From NCBI GenBank assembly GCA_023409755.1, contig JAEYRA010000109.1, forward strand, positions 1 through 18,801: DNA of 18,801 nt. Reading direction: 5' to 3'. A model generated the notes under the pieces. It saw nothing but the letters and a program-made list of their open reading frames with translations. It was not told the origin of the DNA and made no database searches. A program made the translations under genes and the position numbers. The stretch comes from Bacillota bacterium (GTDB taxonomy: Bacteria; Bacillota; Clostridia; Christensenellales; UMGS416). Positions 1 through 6,533 of the stretch are shown one piece after another (position 1 is the first letter of the stretch; the number at the start of each line of letters is the position of its first letter).

Positions 1-22
1 ACTGTACACCATGCAGTGACGC

Positions 23-49
23 AAAGCCGGCCAATGGGCCGGCTTTTTC
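23..49 (+). terminator. Rho-independent terminator of an upstream gene
   Basis: A perfect 8-bp GC-rich stem (25-32 with 37-44) with a four-base loop AATG is followed by a T run (44-48) and preceded by A residues. It would end transcription of a gene left of the window. The A run on the 5' side is short, so it should work mainly in the plus direction. Confidence 0.85.
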
Positions 50-134
50 CTTCCAGTATTACCGGGGATTTCTCCGCATGATTCAGCGCCGCACTCCCAC
101 ACTAGAGGAACATGGGACGCAGGAGGAATGGAGC

Positions 135-422
135 ATGGGAGAGTTATATGTGCGTGTGGCAGGGCAGAAAGTGGTCGTATCCCCTCAGCAGGTGGAGCGG
201 TATGGCTTGTATCCGGGGATGCGTACACCCTTCACAGGGATGATCATAGAGGGGGTCGGCGGTGTGCCGCCCAAGCAGGAGTCCGGGGAGCGTGACAAGG
301 AGCAGGAACACGATGCGATGGATGAGTTCGCCACGTTGGAGAATGGTCTGACCCTTTCCCAGTCGGAGATTCTGGACTTTGCCGATGGGCGGGACAATTC
401 CCCTCAGGACAACGACGCCTGA
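135..422 (+). CDS. Small conserved-looking protein of unknown function
   Basis: 95 residues. I place the start at ATG 135 because AGGAGG at 121-126 lies eight bases upstream; an in-frame ATG at 78 has no ribosome binding site. I do not recognise the family. The N-terminal part (residues about 4-30) has the pattern GQKVVVSPQQVERYGLYPGM, which loosely recalls the swapped-hairpin AbrB/MazE fold (GQ..IP...R..LG...GD), but similarity this short is only a hint. The rest is acidic and polar, with no membrane segment and no cysteines. It is a single gene between the terminator at 23-49 and the convergent J-domain gene, whose stop codon is only two bases away. A hairpin with arms 398-404 and 427-433 spans the two stops. 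Confidence 0.65.
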   Translation: MGELYVRVAGQKVVVSPQQVERYGLYPGMRTPFTGMIIEGVGGVPPKQESGERDKEQEHDAMDEFATLENGLTLSQSEILDFADGRDNSPQDNDA

Positions 423-424
423 CC

Positions 425-820
425 TCAGGGGAACAGCATGTAACGAATGTAAGCAAAAAACAGATAGAAAAGCCCGCCGGTCAGCGCGAGCGCCAGCAGG
501 ATGAGCAGGGCCACAACGCCCCCACCCGAACAGCGTCTCGGCTGTCTTTCATCGTAGGACATGTCAGGCTGAGCGGCACGGCTGTATACCACGGACGGTT
601 GCGGCTGCTCGGGGTCCCGCAGTGTCAGGTCATAATTGCGGCGTTTCTGCGGGTCACTGAGTACCGCATAAGCCTCGTTGACCCTCTGCATCAGTTGTTG
701 GCTGTGCAGGTCGTTGGCCGTCAGGTCAGGGTGGTATTTCTTGGCCTGCACGCGGTATGCGGCTTTGATGATGTCCGCCGACGCGTGACGATCCACACCA
801 AGCACTTCGTAATGGTTCAT
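425..820 (-). CDS. Membrane-anchored J-domain (DnaJ-like) protein
   Basis: 131 residues. The N-terminal J-domain (about residues 1-67) starts MNHYEVLGV and carries the HPD tripeptide at residues 30-32, needed to stimulate Hsp70 (DnaK) ATPase activity. It ends with the usual helix IV pattern (DPQKRRNYD). There is no Gly/Phe region, zinc finger or DnaJ C-terminal domain, so this is a J-domain-only cochaperone. A linker of about 30 residues leads to one hydrophobic segment (about 101-126), probably a tail anchor placing the J-domain on the cytoplasmic face. The start is ATG 820 with GAGGTG just upstream. It is divergent from iscR. In E. coli a J-protein (HscB) serves Isc assembly, but this one lacks any visible HscB C-terminal domain, so a link with Fe-S assembly is only suggested by position. 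Confidence 0.9.
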   Translation of the reverse strand: MNHYEVLGVDRHASADIIKAAYRVQAKKYHPDLTANDLHSQQLMQRVNEAYAVLSDPQKRRNYDLTLRDPEQPQPSVVYSRAAQPDMSYDERQPRRCSGGGVVALLILLALALTGGLFYLFFAYIRYMLFP

Positions 821-863
821 CCGTTCACCTCAAGCTTGCCGCACCATAGCGGTCTCTGGTGGT

Positions 864-891
864 ATTTTAACCCAATCCCCACCAATTTCAA
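864..891 (-). promoter_or_regulatory. Candidate promoter of the J-domain gene
   Basis: On the minus strand TTGAAA (plus 886-891) and TAAAAT (plus 864-869) are separated by 16 bases, close to the sigma-70/sigmaA consensus, about 45 bases upstream of the start codon at 820. Prediction from sequence only. Confidence 0.5.
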
Positions 892-965
892 AGTCCTACG
901 TATCATAGAGCATTTTGCAGCCCAAACATGTCCCTTTTTTGTTGACAGGATGTGACAAGGCGTAC

Positions 966-994
966 TTTACAGCGTCCGTTGGGAATGCTATAGT
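966..994 (+). promoter_or_regulatory. Candidate sigmaA promoter of the isc operon
   Basis: TTTACA (966-971), a 17-base spacer and TATAGT (989-994), with an extended -10 TG at 986-987. It lies about 40 bases before the GTG start of iscR. A second -35-like TTGACA at 942-947 is 15 bases before TACTTT (963-968), a poorer match. Confidence 0.65.
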
Positions 995-995
995 A

Positions 996-1018
996 TATCC
1001 GATAGTTTCAGTTGGAAA
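996..1018 (+). promoter_or_regulatory. Possible IscR/Rrf2 operator overlapping the isc transcription start
   Basis: An imperfect inverted repeat, TATCCGATAG (996-1005), TTT, CAGTTGGAAA (1009-1018), lies directly downstream of the -10 box. Six of ten arm positions are complementary. The spacing and the CCGA...AGTTGG core resemble the E. coli type 1 IscR site, and autoregulation of iscR operons is the known rule. The match is partial, so this is a hypothesis. Confidence 0.4.
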
Positions 1019-1031
1019 TGGAGGGGGAGGC

Positions 1032-1463
1032 GTGAAGTTTTCTACCCGCAGCAAATACGGTCTCAACGCCATGCTGCATCTGGCATTGTGCGGCGGCACC
1101 AGCCCTGTGTCCATCAAGGACATCTCCGAAGCCCAGAGCATTTCTGAGGCCTATTTGGAGCAGTTGTTCATCCCGCTTAAAAAGGGCGGGTTTATCCAAT
1201 CGGTGCGTGGGGCTCAGGGGGGGTACACGCTGGCTGACCGCCCAGAGAACATCTCTGTGGGTGACATCATCCGCACGCTGGATGGGCCCATTGCCCCGGC
1301 GGATTGTGTGGGTGAGACCAGCGTGGGGTGCGTGCGTGGGGATGAATGCCCCGGCAAGCTCGTGTGGGAGAAACTCTCTCGCAGCATCAACGATGTGATC
1401 GACTCCTTCACTCTGGCTGATGTGCTGGAGGAATACCAAACCAAAGACAGGAAGGGACACTGA
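1032..1463 (+). CDS. iscR: Rrf2-family Fe-S-responsive repressor, IscR type
   Basis: 143 residues, starting at GTG 1032 with GGAGGGGGAGG just upstream; ORF extensions to 915 have no ribosome binding site. The N-terminus (MKFSTRSKYGL) and the winged-helix region to about residue 75, including the wing (RGAQGGY), are typical of Rrf2 regulators. Three cysteines at 92, 100 and 106 (C-X7-C-X5-C) sit where IscR binds its [2Fe-2S] cluster; E. coli IscR uses C92, C98 and C104. It should repress the isc operon when holding a cluster. The stop overlaps the iscS start by one base (TGATG), indicating translational coupling. CymR-type Rrf2 proteins lack this cysteine trio, so IscR is favoured. Confidence 0.9.
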   Translation: MKFSTRSKYGLNAMLHLALCGGTSPVSIKDISEAQSISEAYLEQLFIPLKKGGFIQSVRGAQGGYTLADRPENISVGDIIRTLDGPIAPADCVGETSVGCVRGDECPGKLVWEKLSRSINDVIDSFTLADVLEEYQTKDRKGH

Positions 1464-2623
1464 TGGAAAAGCGCAACATCTATCTGGACAACGCCGCCAC
1501 CACCGCCGTGCGGCCGGAGGTGCTGGAGGCCATGCTTCCCTGGTTTTCACAGGAATTCGGCAACGCCTCCAGCGTGCATTCGTGGGGCCGTCGCAGCCAG
1601 CGTATTGTGGATGAATCGCGTGAGAAGATCGCTGGGCTGCTGGGCGCGCAGGCGTCGGAGATTTACTTCACCTCCGGCGGCACGGAGGCCGACAACTGGG
1701 CAATCAAGGGGTATGCCACCCGCCACCGGGAGAAGGGACGCCACCTCATCACCAGCGCCGTGGAGCACCACGCCGTGCTGCACACCTTTGATGTGCTGAA
1801 GAAGCAGGGGTTCGAGGTGACGGTGCTGCCGGTGAACGAGGGTGGGCTTGTGGAACCCCAGTCCCTGCGGGACGCCTTGCGGCCCGACACGATCCTGGTG
1901 AGCGTGATGCTTGCCAACAACGAGGTGGGTGCCATCCAACCCATTGCGGAGTTGGCGAAGATCGCCAAGGAGGCCGGTGCGGCCTTCCACACCGATGCGG
2001 TGCAGGCCGTGGGCCACATTCCGGTGAACGTGAAGGAACTGGGTGTGGACATGCTGACGTTCTCGGCCCACAAGTTCCATGGCCCCAAGGGCATCGGTGC
2101 GCTCTACATCCGCCGTGGGGTGGCGCTCGACAACCTGATGAATGGCGGAGCCCACGAGCGCGGCCGCCGCGCCGGTACCATCAATCACCCGGCCATCGTG
2201 GGCATGGCTAAAGCGCTGGAGCTGTCGGTGGGGGAACTCCCCGATGTTGGACCCCGCATCGCCGCCCTGCGCGATCGCCTGATTGACGGCATCCTGGCCA
2301 AGGTACCCCGTTCCCGTGTCAACGGCGACCGCGTACACCGCCTGCCCGGCAACGTCAATGTCAGCTTCACCGGCATGGAGGGTGAGGCGCTGGTTCTGAG
2401 CCTGGACATGGCGGGCATCGCCGCTTCCAGCGGTTCAGCCTGCTCGTCGGGTTCGCTCGATCCCTCCCACGTGCTGCTGGCGATGAATGTGCCCATCGGC
2501 TCGGCTCAGTCGGCCCTGCGTCTCACGCTGGGCGAGGACACCACCCAGGACGATGTTGATTACACCATTGCCAAGGTCGCCGAGATCGTCGAGCGGCTGC
2601 GCGCCATGTCACCCATCGCATAA
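1463..2623 (+). CDS. iscS: Cysteine desulfurase IscS/NifS
   Basis: 386 residues, a full-length class V aminotransferase fold. It takes sulfur from L-cysteine, leaving alanine, and passes the persulfide to IscU and other acceptors. Visible signatures are the N-terminal YLDNAATT, the substrate-site E-H-H (residues 101-103), D178 near the PLP ring, the PLP Schiff-base lysine K204 in SAHKFHGPKG, and the mobile-loop cysteine C327 in SSGSACSSGS. The long catalytic loop places it in group I (IscS/NifS) rather than SufS. It overlaps iscR by one base and lies 19 bases before iscU. With no other isc gene here, it probably also supplies sulfur for tRNA thiolation. Confidence 0.95.
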   Translation: MEKRNIYLDNAATTAVRPEVLEAMLPWFSQEFGNASSVHSWGRRSQRIVDESREKIAGLLGAQASEIYFTSGGTEADNWAIKGYATRHREKGRHLITSAVEHHAVLHTFDVLKKQGFEVTVLPVNEGGLVEPQSLRDALRPDTILVSVMLANNEVGAIQPIAELAKIAKEAGAAFHTDAVQAVGHIPVNVKELGVDMLTFSAHKFHGPKGIGALYIRRGVALDNLMNGGAHERGRRAGTINHPAIVGMAKALELSVGELPDVGPRIAALRDRLIDGILAKVPRSRVNGDRVHRLPGNVNVSFTGMEGEALVLSLDMAGIAASSGSACSSGSLDPSHVLLAMNVPIGSAQSALRLTLGEDTTQDDVDYTIAKVAEIVERLRAMSPIA

Positions 2624-2642
2624 ATCAGAAGGAGCGTCAACG

Positions 2643-3017
2643 ATGTACAACGAAAAAGTGATTGAGCATTTCTCCAACCCCCATAACGTCGGGGAGATCG
2701 AAAACGCCGACGGCGTGGGTATGGTCGGGAGTGAGGCCTGTGGGGACATCATGAAGATGTTCATCAAGGTGGAGGACGGTGTCATCGTTGATTGCCGCTT
2801 CAAGACCTTTGGTTGCGGCGCGGCCATCGCCAGCAGTTCGGTGGCGACCGACCTCATCAAGGGCAAGACCATCGAGGAGGCCATGAAGCTGACCAACAAG
2901 CAGGTCATTGAGGAGCTGGGTGGTCTGCCTCCCGTCAAGATCCACTGTTCCGTCCTGGCGGAGGAGGCTCTCAAGGCCGCCCTTGAAGACTACCAGAGCA
3001 AGCAGGCCCAAGCCTGA
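2643..3017 (+). CDS. iscU: Fe-S cluster assembly scaffold IscU/NifU
   Basis: 124 residues, starting at ATG 2643 behind AGAAGGAG; the reading frame is open further upstream only as a shadow inside iscS. It provides the scaffold on which [2Fe-2S] and [4Fe-4S] clusters are built from IscS sulfur. The three ligand cysteines are C33 (in EACGD with the conserved Asp35), C58 (FGCGA) and C102 (IHCSVLAE), as in IscU and the N-terminal domain of NifU. The HscA-binding LPPVK motif is present just before C102 even though no hscA gene lies in the window. There is no C-terminal NifU extension. It is the last gene of the operon, closed by the hairpin at 3053-3080. Confidence 0.95.
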   Translation: MYNEKVIEHFSNPHNVGEIENADGVGMVGSEACGDIMKMFIKVEDGVIVDCRFKTFGCGAAIASSSVATDLIKGKTIEEAMKLTNKQVIEELGGLPPVKIHCSVLAEEALKAALEDYQSKQAQA

Positions 3018-3052
3018 CACCGTCTGGTGTCACCCTGTGCCTTAGTATTTGC

Positions 3053-3080
3053 GAGCCACGCGGGATGCCGCGTGGCTCTT
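3053..3080 (+). terminator. Terminator after the isc operon
   Basis: A perfect 11-bp GC-rich stem (3053-3063 with 3068-3078) with loop GATG lies 35 bases after the iscU stop. The tail (TTCATCGTCATCT) is only moderately T-rich. A smaller hairpin (GACACCGTCTGGTGTC) sits directly at the iscU stop. Confidence 0.7.
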
Positions 3081-3110
3081 CATCGTCATCTGGGTAACAG
3101 TACTGGGGGA

Positions 3111-3139
3111 TGTCCAAATTCTGCAGGATTCGCTATACT
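3111..3139 (+). promoter_or_regulatory. Candidate promoter of the decarboxylase-HAD-tmk operon
   Basis: A good -10 box TATACT (3134-3139) lies 24 bases before the start codon; the matching -35 position (TGTCCA, 3111-3116) is weak. The preceding terminator at 3053-3080 supports a promoter here. Confidence 0.4.
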
Positions 3140-3162
3140 GAAGCGGATGTGGAGGGGGAGCG

Positions 3163-4536
3163 ATGAAGGGGCCCATACGGAAGATGGTGGAGCTATACAG
3201 CAGACGGTCTCTGCTGCGCATGCACATGCCGGGGCACAAGGGACGTCTGCCGGCCTGGGATGCCGCGCTGGATGTGACCGAAGTGCCAGGTACCGACAGC
3301 CTGTATGAGCCGGCCGAGGGCATTGCCGAAGCGGAACAGCTGGCTGCCCGCCGTTGGGGCGCAAGGCGCAGCTTCCTGCTGGTCAATGGCTCCACTGCCG
3401 GCATCCAGGCCATGGTGTTCTGGGCGGTTCAGCAGGGCCGCACAGTGCTCTTGCCGCGGGATTGTCACATCTCCGCCGTGCACGCCTGCGCCCTGGCAGG
3501 GGTGCAGCCCCATTGGGTGAGCCCGGCCTGGAGCCAGGCGGAGCAGACCTTCGGCTTTGACAGCGTTGCGGCACGGTCGGCATTGTGCTCGGCCCAGCGC
3601 CCGGCCTTCCTGTCGGTCTACCCTAACTACTTTGGCTGCTGCGCCGATCTGCCGGCATTGGCGCGGGATTGCCCCGAAGCTGCCCTGCTGACCGATGAGG
3701 CCCATGGTGCACACTTCGCCTTTTCCGGGCGTCTCCCCGCCGATGCGGGAATGTTCTCGACCCTGTGGGTGGCTGGCGCACACAAGACACTACCAGCACC
3801 GACCCAGACAGCCTTCCTGCACGCTGCGGCCTCGGTGGATGGCGACGACGTCAAACGCCTGCTGCGGGCGCTGACGACGACAAGCCCTTCCTACCTTCTG
3901 ATGATGGGGCTTGACGACGGACGGGACTGGATGGAGACCAACATCGCCGCGCTGGAGGCAATCATCGATGCCTGCCAGCACCTGCGGGACGAGGTCAACG
4001 CCATCCCCGGCTTGCGCTGTTGGCGGCGAGAGGATATACTGCCCCTTGGCTGGGCCACGCTGGACCCCACCCGTATTACCGTTGATGTACGGGGGCTGGG
4101 CATGACCGGCTGGCAGGCGCAGGACAAGCTGCAGGCACTGGGTGTGCAGGCTGAGATGGCTGACCTCTACCGGGTGGTGTTCATCGTGACGGCCATGGAC
4201 GGCGAGAAAGAGCTGGATTCCCTGCTGAGTGCTCTGCGGCAGCTGGCGGCCCTGGAGGGTGAGGGGGTGCCAGCTGGGCTGGGGGAGTTGCCCCAACCAG
4301 AACGGCCAGCCCTTACGCTGCGTCAGGCTTGGCTGGCCCCGTCGGTTGCCGTGCCGCTGGCGCAGGCCATCGGCCGTGTGGCGGTGGAGCCTTTTGGCGC
4401 ATACCCGCCTGGCATCGCCCTGTGTATGCCGGGGGAGCGCATCACCAAGGAGGCCATCGAGACCGCAAAACAAGCGCAGGCTTGCGGGGGCAGCCTGTTC
4501 GGCGTGCGGGATGGATGCATTTCGGTAGTGAAGTAG
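3163..4536 (+). CDS. Orn/Lys/Arg decarboxylase-family PLP enzyme (YaaO/SpeA-like)
   Basis: 457 residues, ATG 3163 with GGAGGGGG upstream. It belongs to the fold-type I Orn/Lys/Arg decarboxylase family of Bacillota. Family marks are RMHMPGHKGR at residues 19-28, NGSTAGIQA (75-83), the DEAHGAH stretch (178-184) holding the PLP-ring aspartate, and the PLP lysine K208 in GAHKTLPAPTQ. The C-terminal domain ends with YPPGIALCMPGE. It is shorter than the large E. coli inducible decarboxylases because it lacks their N-terminal wing domain. Family members make agmatine, cadaverine or putrescine; which amino acid this one uses cannot be told. A gene of this family also sits beside tmk in Bacillus subtilis (yaaO), in keeping with the order here. 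Eight bases separate it from the HAD gene. Confidence 0.88.
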   Translation: MKGPIRKMVELYSRRSLLRMHMPGHKGRLPAWDAALDVTEVPGTDSLYEPAEGIAEAEQLAARRWGARRSFLLVNGSTAGIQAMVFWAVQQGRTVLLPRDCHISAVHACALAGVQPHWVSPAWSQAEQTFGFDSVAARSALCSAQRPAFLSVYPNYFGCCADLPALARDCPEAALLTDEAHGAHFAFSGRLPADAGMFSTLWVAGAHKTLPAPTQTAFLHAAASVDGDDVKRLLRALTTTSPSYLLMMGLDDGRDWMETNIAALEAIIDACQHLRDEVNAIPGLRCWRREDILPLGWATLDPTRITVDVRGLGMTGWQAQDKLQALGVQAEMADLYRVVFIVTAMDGEKELDSLLSALRQLAALEGEGVPAGLGELPQPERPALTLRQAWLAPSVAVPLAQAIGRVAVEPFGAYPPGIALCMPGERITKEAIETAKQAQACGGSLFGVRDGCISVVK

Positions 4537-4544
4537 GAGGTTCC

Positions 4545-5201
4545 ATGCGGTATCAAACGGTTCTTTTTGACCTGGACGGTACGCTGGTGGATAACAGCCG
4601 CGGTATCTTCCAAGGGTTCCGGTATGCATTGGAGCGGCTTGGCATCCCCGAGGAAGGACGGCTGGATCGCCGGGTCATTGGGCCGCCGCTGCGGCGAGGG
4701 TTCGCAGAGCGTTTTGGCGTGCCGGAGGAGGATCTGGAACGGGCCGTCGCGCTGTATCGGGAGTATTACCGGCCCACCGGCGTGCTGGAGTGCGACCTCT
4801 ACCCCGGGGTGGAGGAGATGCTTCGGACACTCCACGCGAGTGGTGTCTCGCTGTGGCTGGCGACCTCCAAGGCCGAGGTGTTCGCCCGGCAGATTCTGGA
4901 GCATTTCAACCTGACCGGGCTCTTTGGCGGCATCGTTGGGAGCGAGCTTTCCGGCGGGCGTGACACGAAAGCGGAGGTCATCACCCACATTTTGCGCCAG
5001 CTTCCGGCTGACGGTTTCCCTGCCCTCATGGTGGGAGACCGCGACCAGGATGCCGCCGGCGCGCAGGATATGGGCCTGGATATGGCGGTGGTGCTGTGGG
5101 GCTTTGGCAGCCGGGCGGAGTTTGAGGGGTTCGGTTGCGTTCAAGCGTTCTTTGACACAGCGCCGGCACTGACCGATTGGATTTTGGAAGAACGGGGATG
5201 A
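4545..5201 (+). CDS. HAD-superfamily phosphatase, phosphoglycolate phosphatase-like
   Basis: 218 residues, starting at ATG 4545 behind TAGGAGG, which overlaps the stop of the previous gene. HAD motif I is DLDGTLVDN (nucleophile D9, acid/base D11), motif II is LATSK (T107), motif III is probably K142 in GRDTKAEV, and motif IV is VGDRDQDA (D165 and D168). The helical cap between motifs I and II (about residues 16-85) makes it subfamily IA, near Gph/PpaX. Its substrate could be phosphoglycolate, a nucleotide or another small phosphoester. Its position between a PLP enzyme and tmk hints at nucleotide housekeeping but does not prove it. Its stop overlaps the tmk start by four bases (ATGA). Confidence 0.88.
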   Translation: MRYQTVLFDLDGTLVDNSRGIFQGFRYALERLGIPEEGRLDRRVIGPPLRRGFAERFGVPEEDLERAVALYREYYRPTGVLECDLYPGVEEMLRTLHASGVSLWLATSKAEVFARQILEHFNLTGLFGGIVGSELSGGRDTKAEVITHILRQLPADGFPALMVGDRDQDAAGAQDMGLDMAVVLWGFGSRAEFEGFGCVQAFFDTAPALTDWILEERG

Positions 5202-5827
5202 GAGGGTTGTTCATTAGCTTTGAGGGGTCCGATGGTTCGGGGAAGAGCACGCACATCCGCCTGCTGGCGGAAAAACTGCGGGAACTGGGCCACGAGGTCG
5301 TTGTGACCCGGGAGCCCGGCGGCTGCCCCATTGCGGAGAAGATACGCGAGCTGCTGCTGGACCGGGAGAACGAGGCCATGACGCCCGTTGCCGAGGCGCT
5401 GCTGTATGCCGCCGCGCGTGCCCAACATGTGGCTGAGGTCATTCGTCCGGCCCTCGATGCCGGTTCCATTGTCATCACTGATCGTTACATCGACTCCAGC
5501 CTGGCCTACCAGGGCTTTGGCCGCGGTTTGGGGTTGGAAATGGTGCTTCGCGTTAATGAGGCCGCCGTCGATGGCCTTTGGCCTGATATTACGTTTTTCT
5601 TGTCGGTGGACACGCCGGAAGCCGTACGCCGCATCTCCCGACGGGAGATGGATCGCCTGGAGATGGCCGGCTCCTCCTTGCAGAGTGCCGTGCAGCAGGC
5701 ATTCTTCCAGTTGGCCGTCCAATACCCGGAGCGCATCGTCACCATCGACACGTCGCTGCCCAAGGCGGACGTCCACCAATCCGTGGTCGATGTTGTGCTG
5801 CCCCGGCTGGTACCCCACAAACTCTAG
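5198..5827 (+). CDS. tmk: Thymidylate kinase
   Basis: 209 residues. The start is ATG 5198, overlapping the HAD stop (ATGA) so translation is coupled; an in-frame ATG at 5177 would add seven residues before the conserved N-terminus (GLFISFEG). The enzyme converts dTMP to dTDP with ATP, an essential step for DNA synthesis. The P-loop is GSDGSGKST (residues 10-18), TREPGG (37-42) and the DRY motif (95-97) bind dTMP and phosphate, and an Arg-rich LID lies around 144-153 (RRISRREMDR). The length is normal. No clear terminator follows; the next promoter lies about 50 bases downstream. Confidence 0.95.
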   Translation: MRGLFISFEGSDGSGKSTHIRLLAEKLRELGHEVVVTREPGGCPIAEKIRELLLDRENEAMTPVAEALLYAAARAQHVAEVIRPALDAGSIVITDRYIDSSLAYQGFGRGLGLEMVLRVNEAAVDGLWPDITFFLSVDTPEAVRRISRREMDRLEMAGSSLQSAVQQAFFQLAVQYPERIVTIDTSLPKADVHQSVVDVVLPRLVPHKL

Positions 5828-5879
5828 CGATTAACCGCAACAATAAATGCAAATATTTGAAAAATGTTCGGATTTCCTA

Positions 5880-5908
5880 TTGCTTTTTGTCTATGCCTCG
5901 GCTAGAAT
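5880..5908 (+). promoter_or_regulatory. Promoter of the xpt-nucleoside transporter operon
   Basis: TTGCTT (5880-5885), a 17-base spacer and TAGAAT (5903-5908), about 28 bases before the GTG start of xpt. The leader is therefore too short for a purine riboswitch. Confidence 0.6.
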
Positions 5909-5936
5909 ATCCCCATCATCAGCAGGAGGACGTCCG

Positions 5937-6518
5937 GTGCAGCTTCTGAAAGATCGTATTTCGCGGGACGCGCAGGTGCTGCCCGGTGGGGTCATCAAGG
6001 TCAGTTCCTTTCTCAATCATATGATTGATACCGCGTTGGCCAAGGAGATTGCCGTGGAGTTTGCCCGGCGGTTTCAGGGGACGGGTGTCACAAAGGTGCT
6101 GACCATTGAGGCTTCCGGTATTGCGTTTGCAGTGCTTGTCGGGGTGGAGCTGGGCGTTCCTGTCGTCTTTGCCAAAAAGACGGCGGGCAGCAACACCGCT
6201 GGGGATAGTGCCTGGTCGACGACTGTCCGTTCCTACACCAAGGGAACGGAGTGCACCGTGCAGGTAAGCCGGCAATATCTGACCCCGGACGATCGTGTGC
6301 TCATTGTGGATGATTTTCTGGCCTATGGCGAGGCGGTCGCCGGTTTGGGTGACCTTGTGCGTCGGAGCGGTGGTACGCTATGCGGTGCGGGCATCGTCAT
6401 TGAGAAGGCCTATGAGCCGGGCGGAGCGAAGCTCCGTGAGGCCGGCATCCGGGTGGAGTCGTTAGCGCGCATTTCCTCAATTGAGGGTGGCGTTATTCGT
6501 TTCTCAGAATCGGTTTAG
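5937..6518 (+). CDS. xpt: Xanthine phosphoribosyltransferase
   Basis: 193 residues from GTG 5937, seven bases after AGGAGG (5924-5929); an upstream ATG at 5847 lies ahead of the promoter and is not credible. The length matches Bacillus subtilis Xpt (194 residues). It joins xanthine to PRPP to give XMP, the entry of xanthine into the guanine nucleotide pool. The N-terminus (LLKDRI....LPGGVIKVSSFLNH) and the PRPP-binding loop VLIVDDFLAYGEA (121-133) identify it. In that loop Tyr130 and Glu132 replace the Asn and Gln I recall as usual (FLANGQA). It leads into the importer genes with a 15-base gap, which fits uptake coupled to salvage. Confidence 0.92.
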   Translation: MQLLKDRISRDAQVLPGGVIKVSSFLNHMIDTALAKEIAVEFARRFQGTGVTKVLTIEASGIAFAVLVGVELGVPVVFAKKTAGSNTAGDSAWSTTVRSYTKGTECTVQVSRQYLTPDDRVLIVDDFLAYGEAVAGLGDLVRRSGGTLCGAGIVIEKAYEPGGAKLREAGIRVESLARISSIEGGVIRFSESV

Positions 6519-6533
6519 GAGGAGAGAGTACCC

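Noticed and set aside
599..955. ORF of 118 codons opposite the J-domain gene
   Set aside because: It is antisense to a clear J-domain protein, covers its promoter, and has no ribosome binding site or recognisable motif.
1547..2338. Long antisense ORF (263 codons) opposite iscS
   Set aside because: It is His/Gln/Val-rich without a recognisable family pattern and lacks a ribosome binding site; long antisense frames are expected in GC-rich genes.
3790..4629. Long antisense ORF (279 codons) opposite the decarboxylase-like gene
   Set aside because: Its composition is a reverse-complement shadow of a clear PLP enzyme, with no motifs.
5828..5936. Purine riboswitch before xpt
   Set aside because: I see no three-way-junction aptamer with the conserved loops, and the promoter is only about 28 bases before the start codon.
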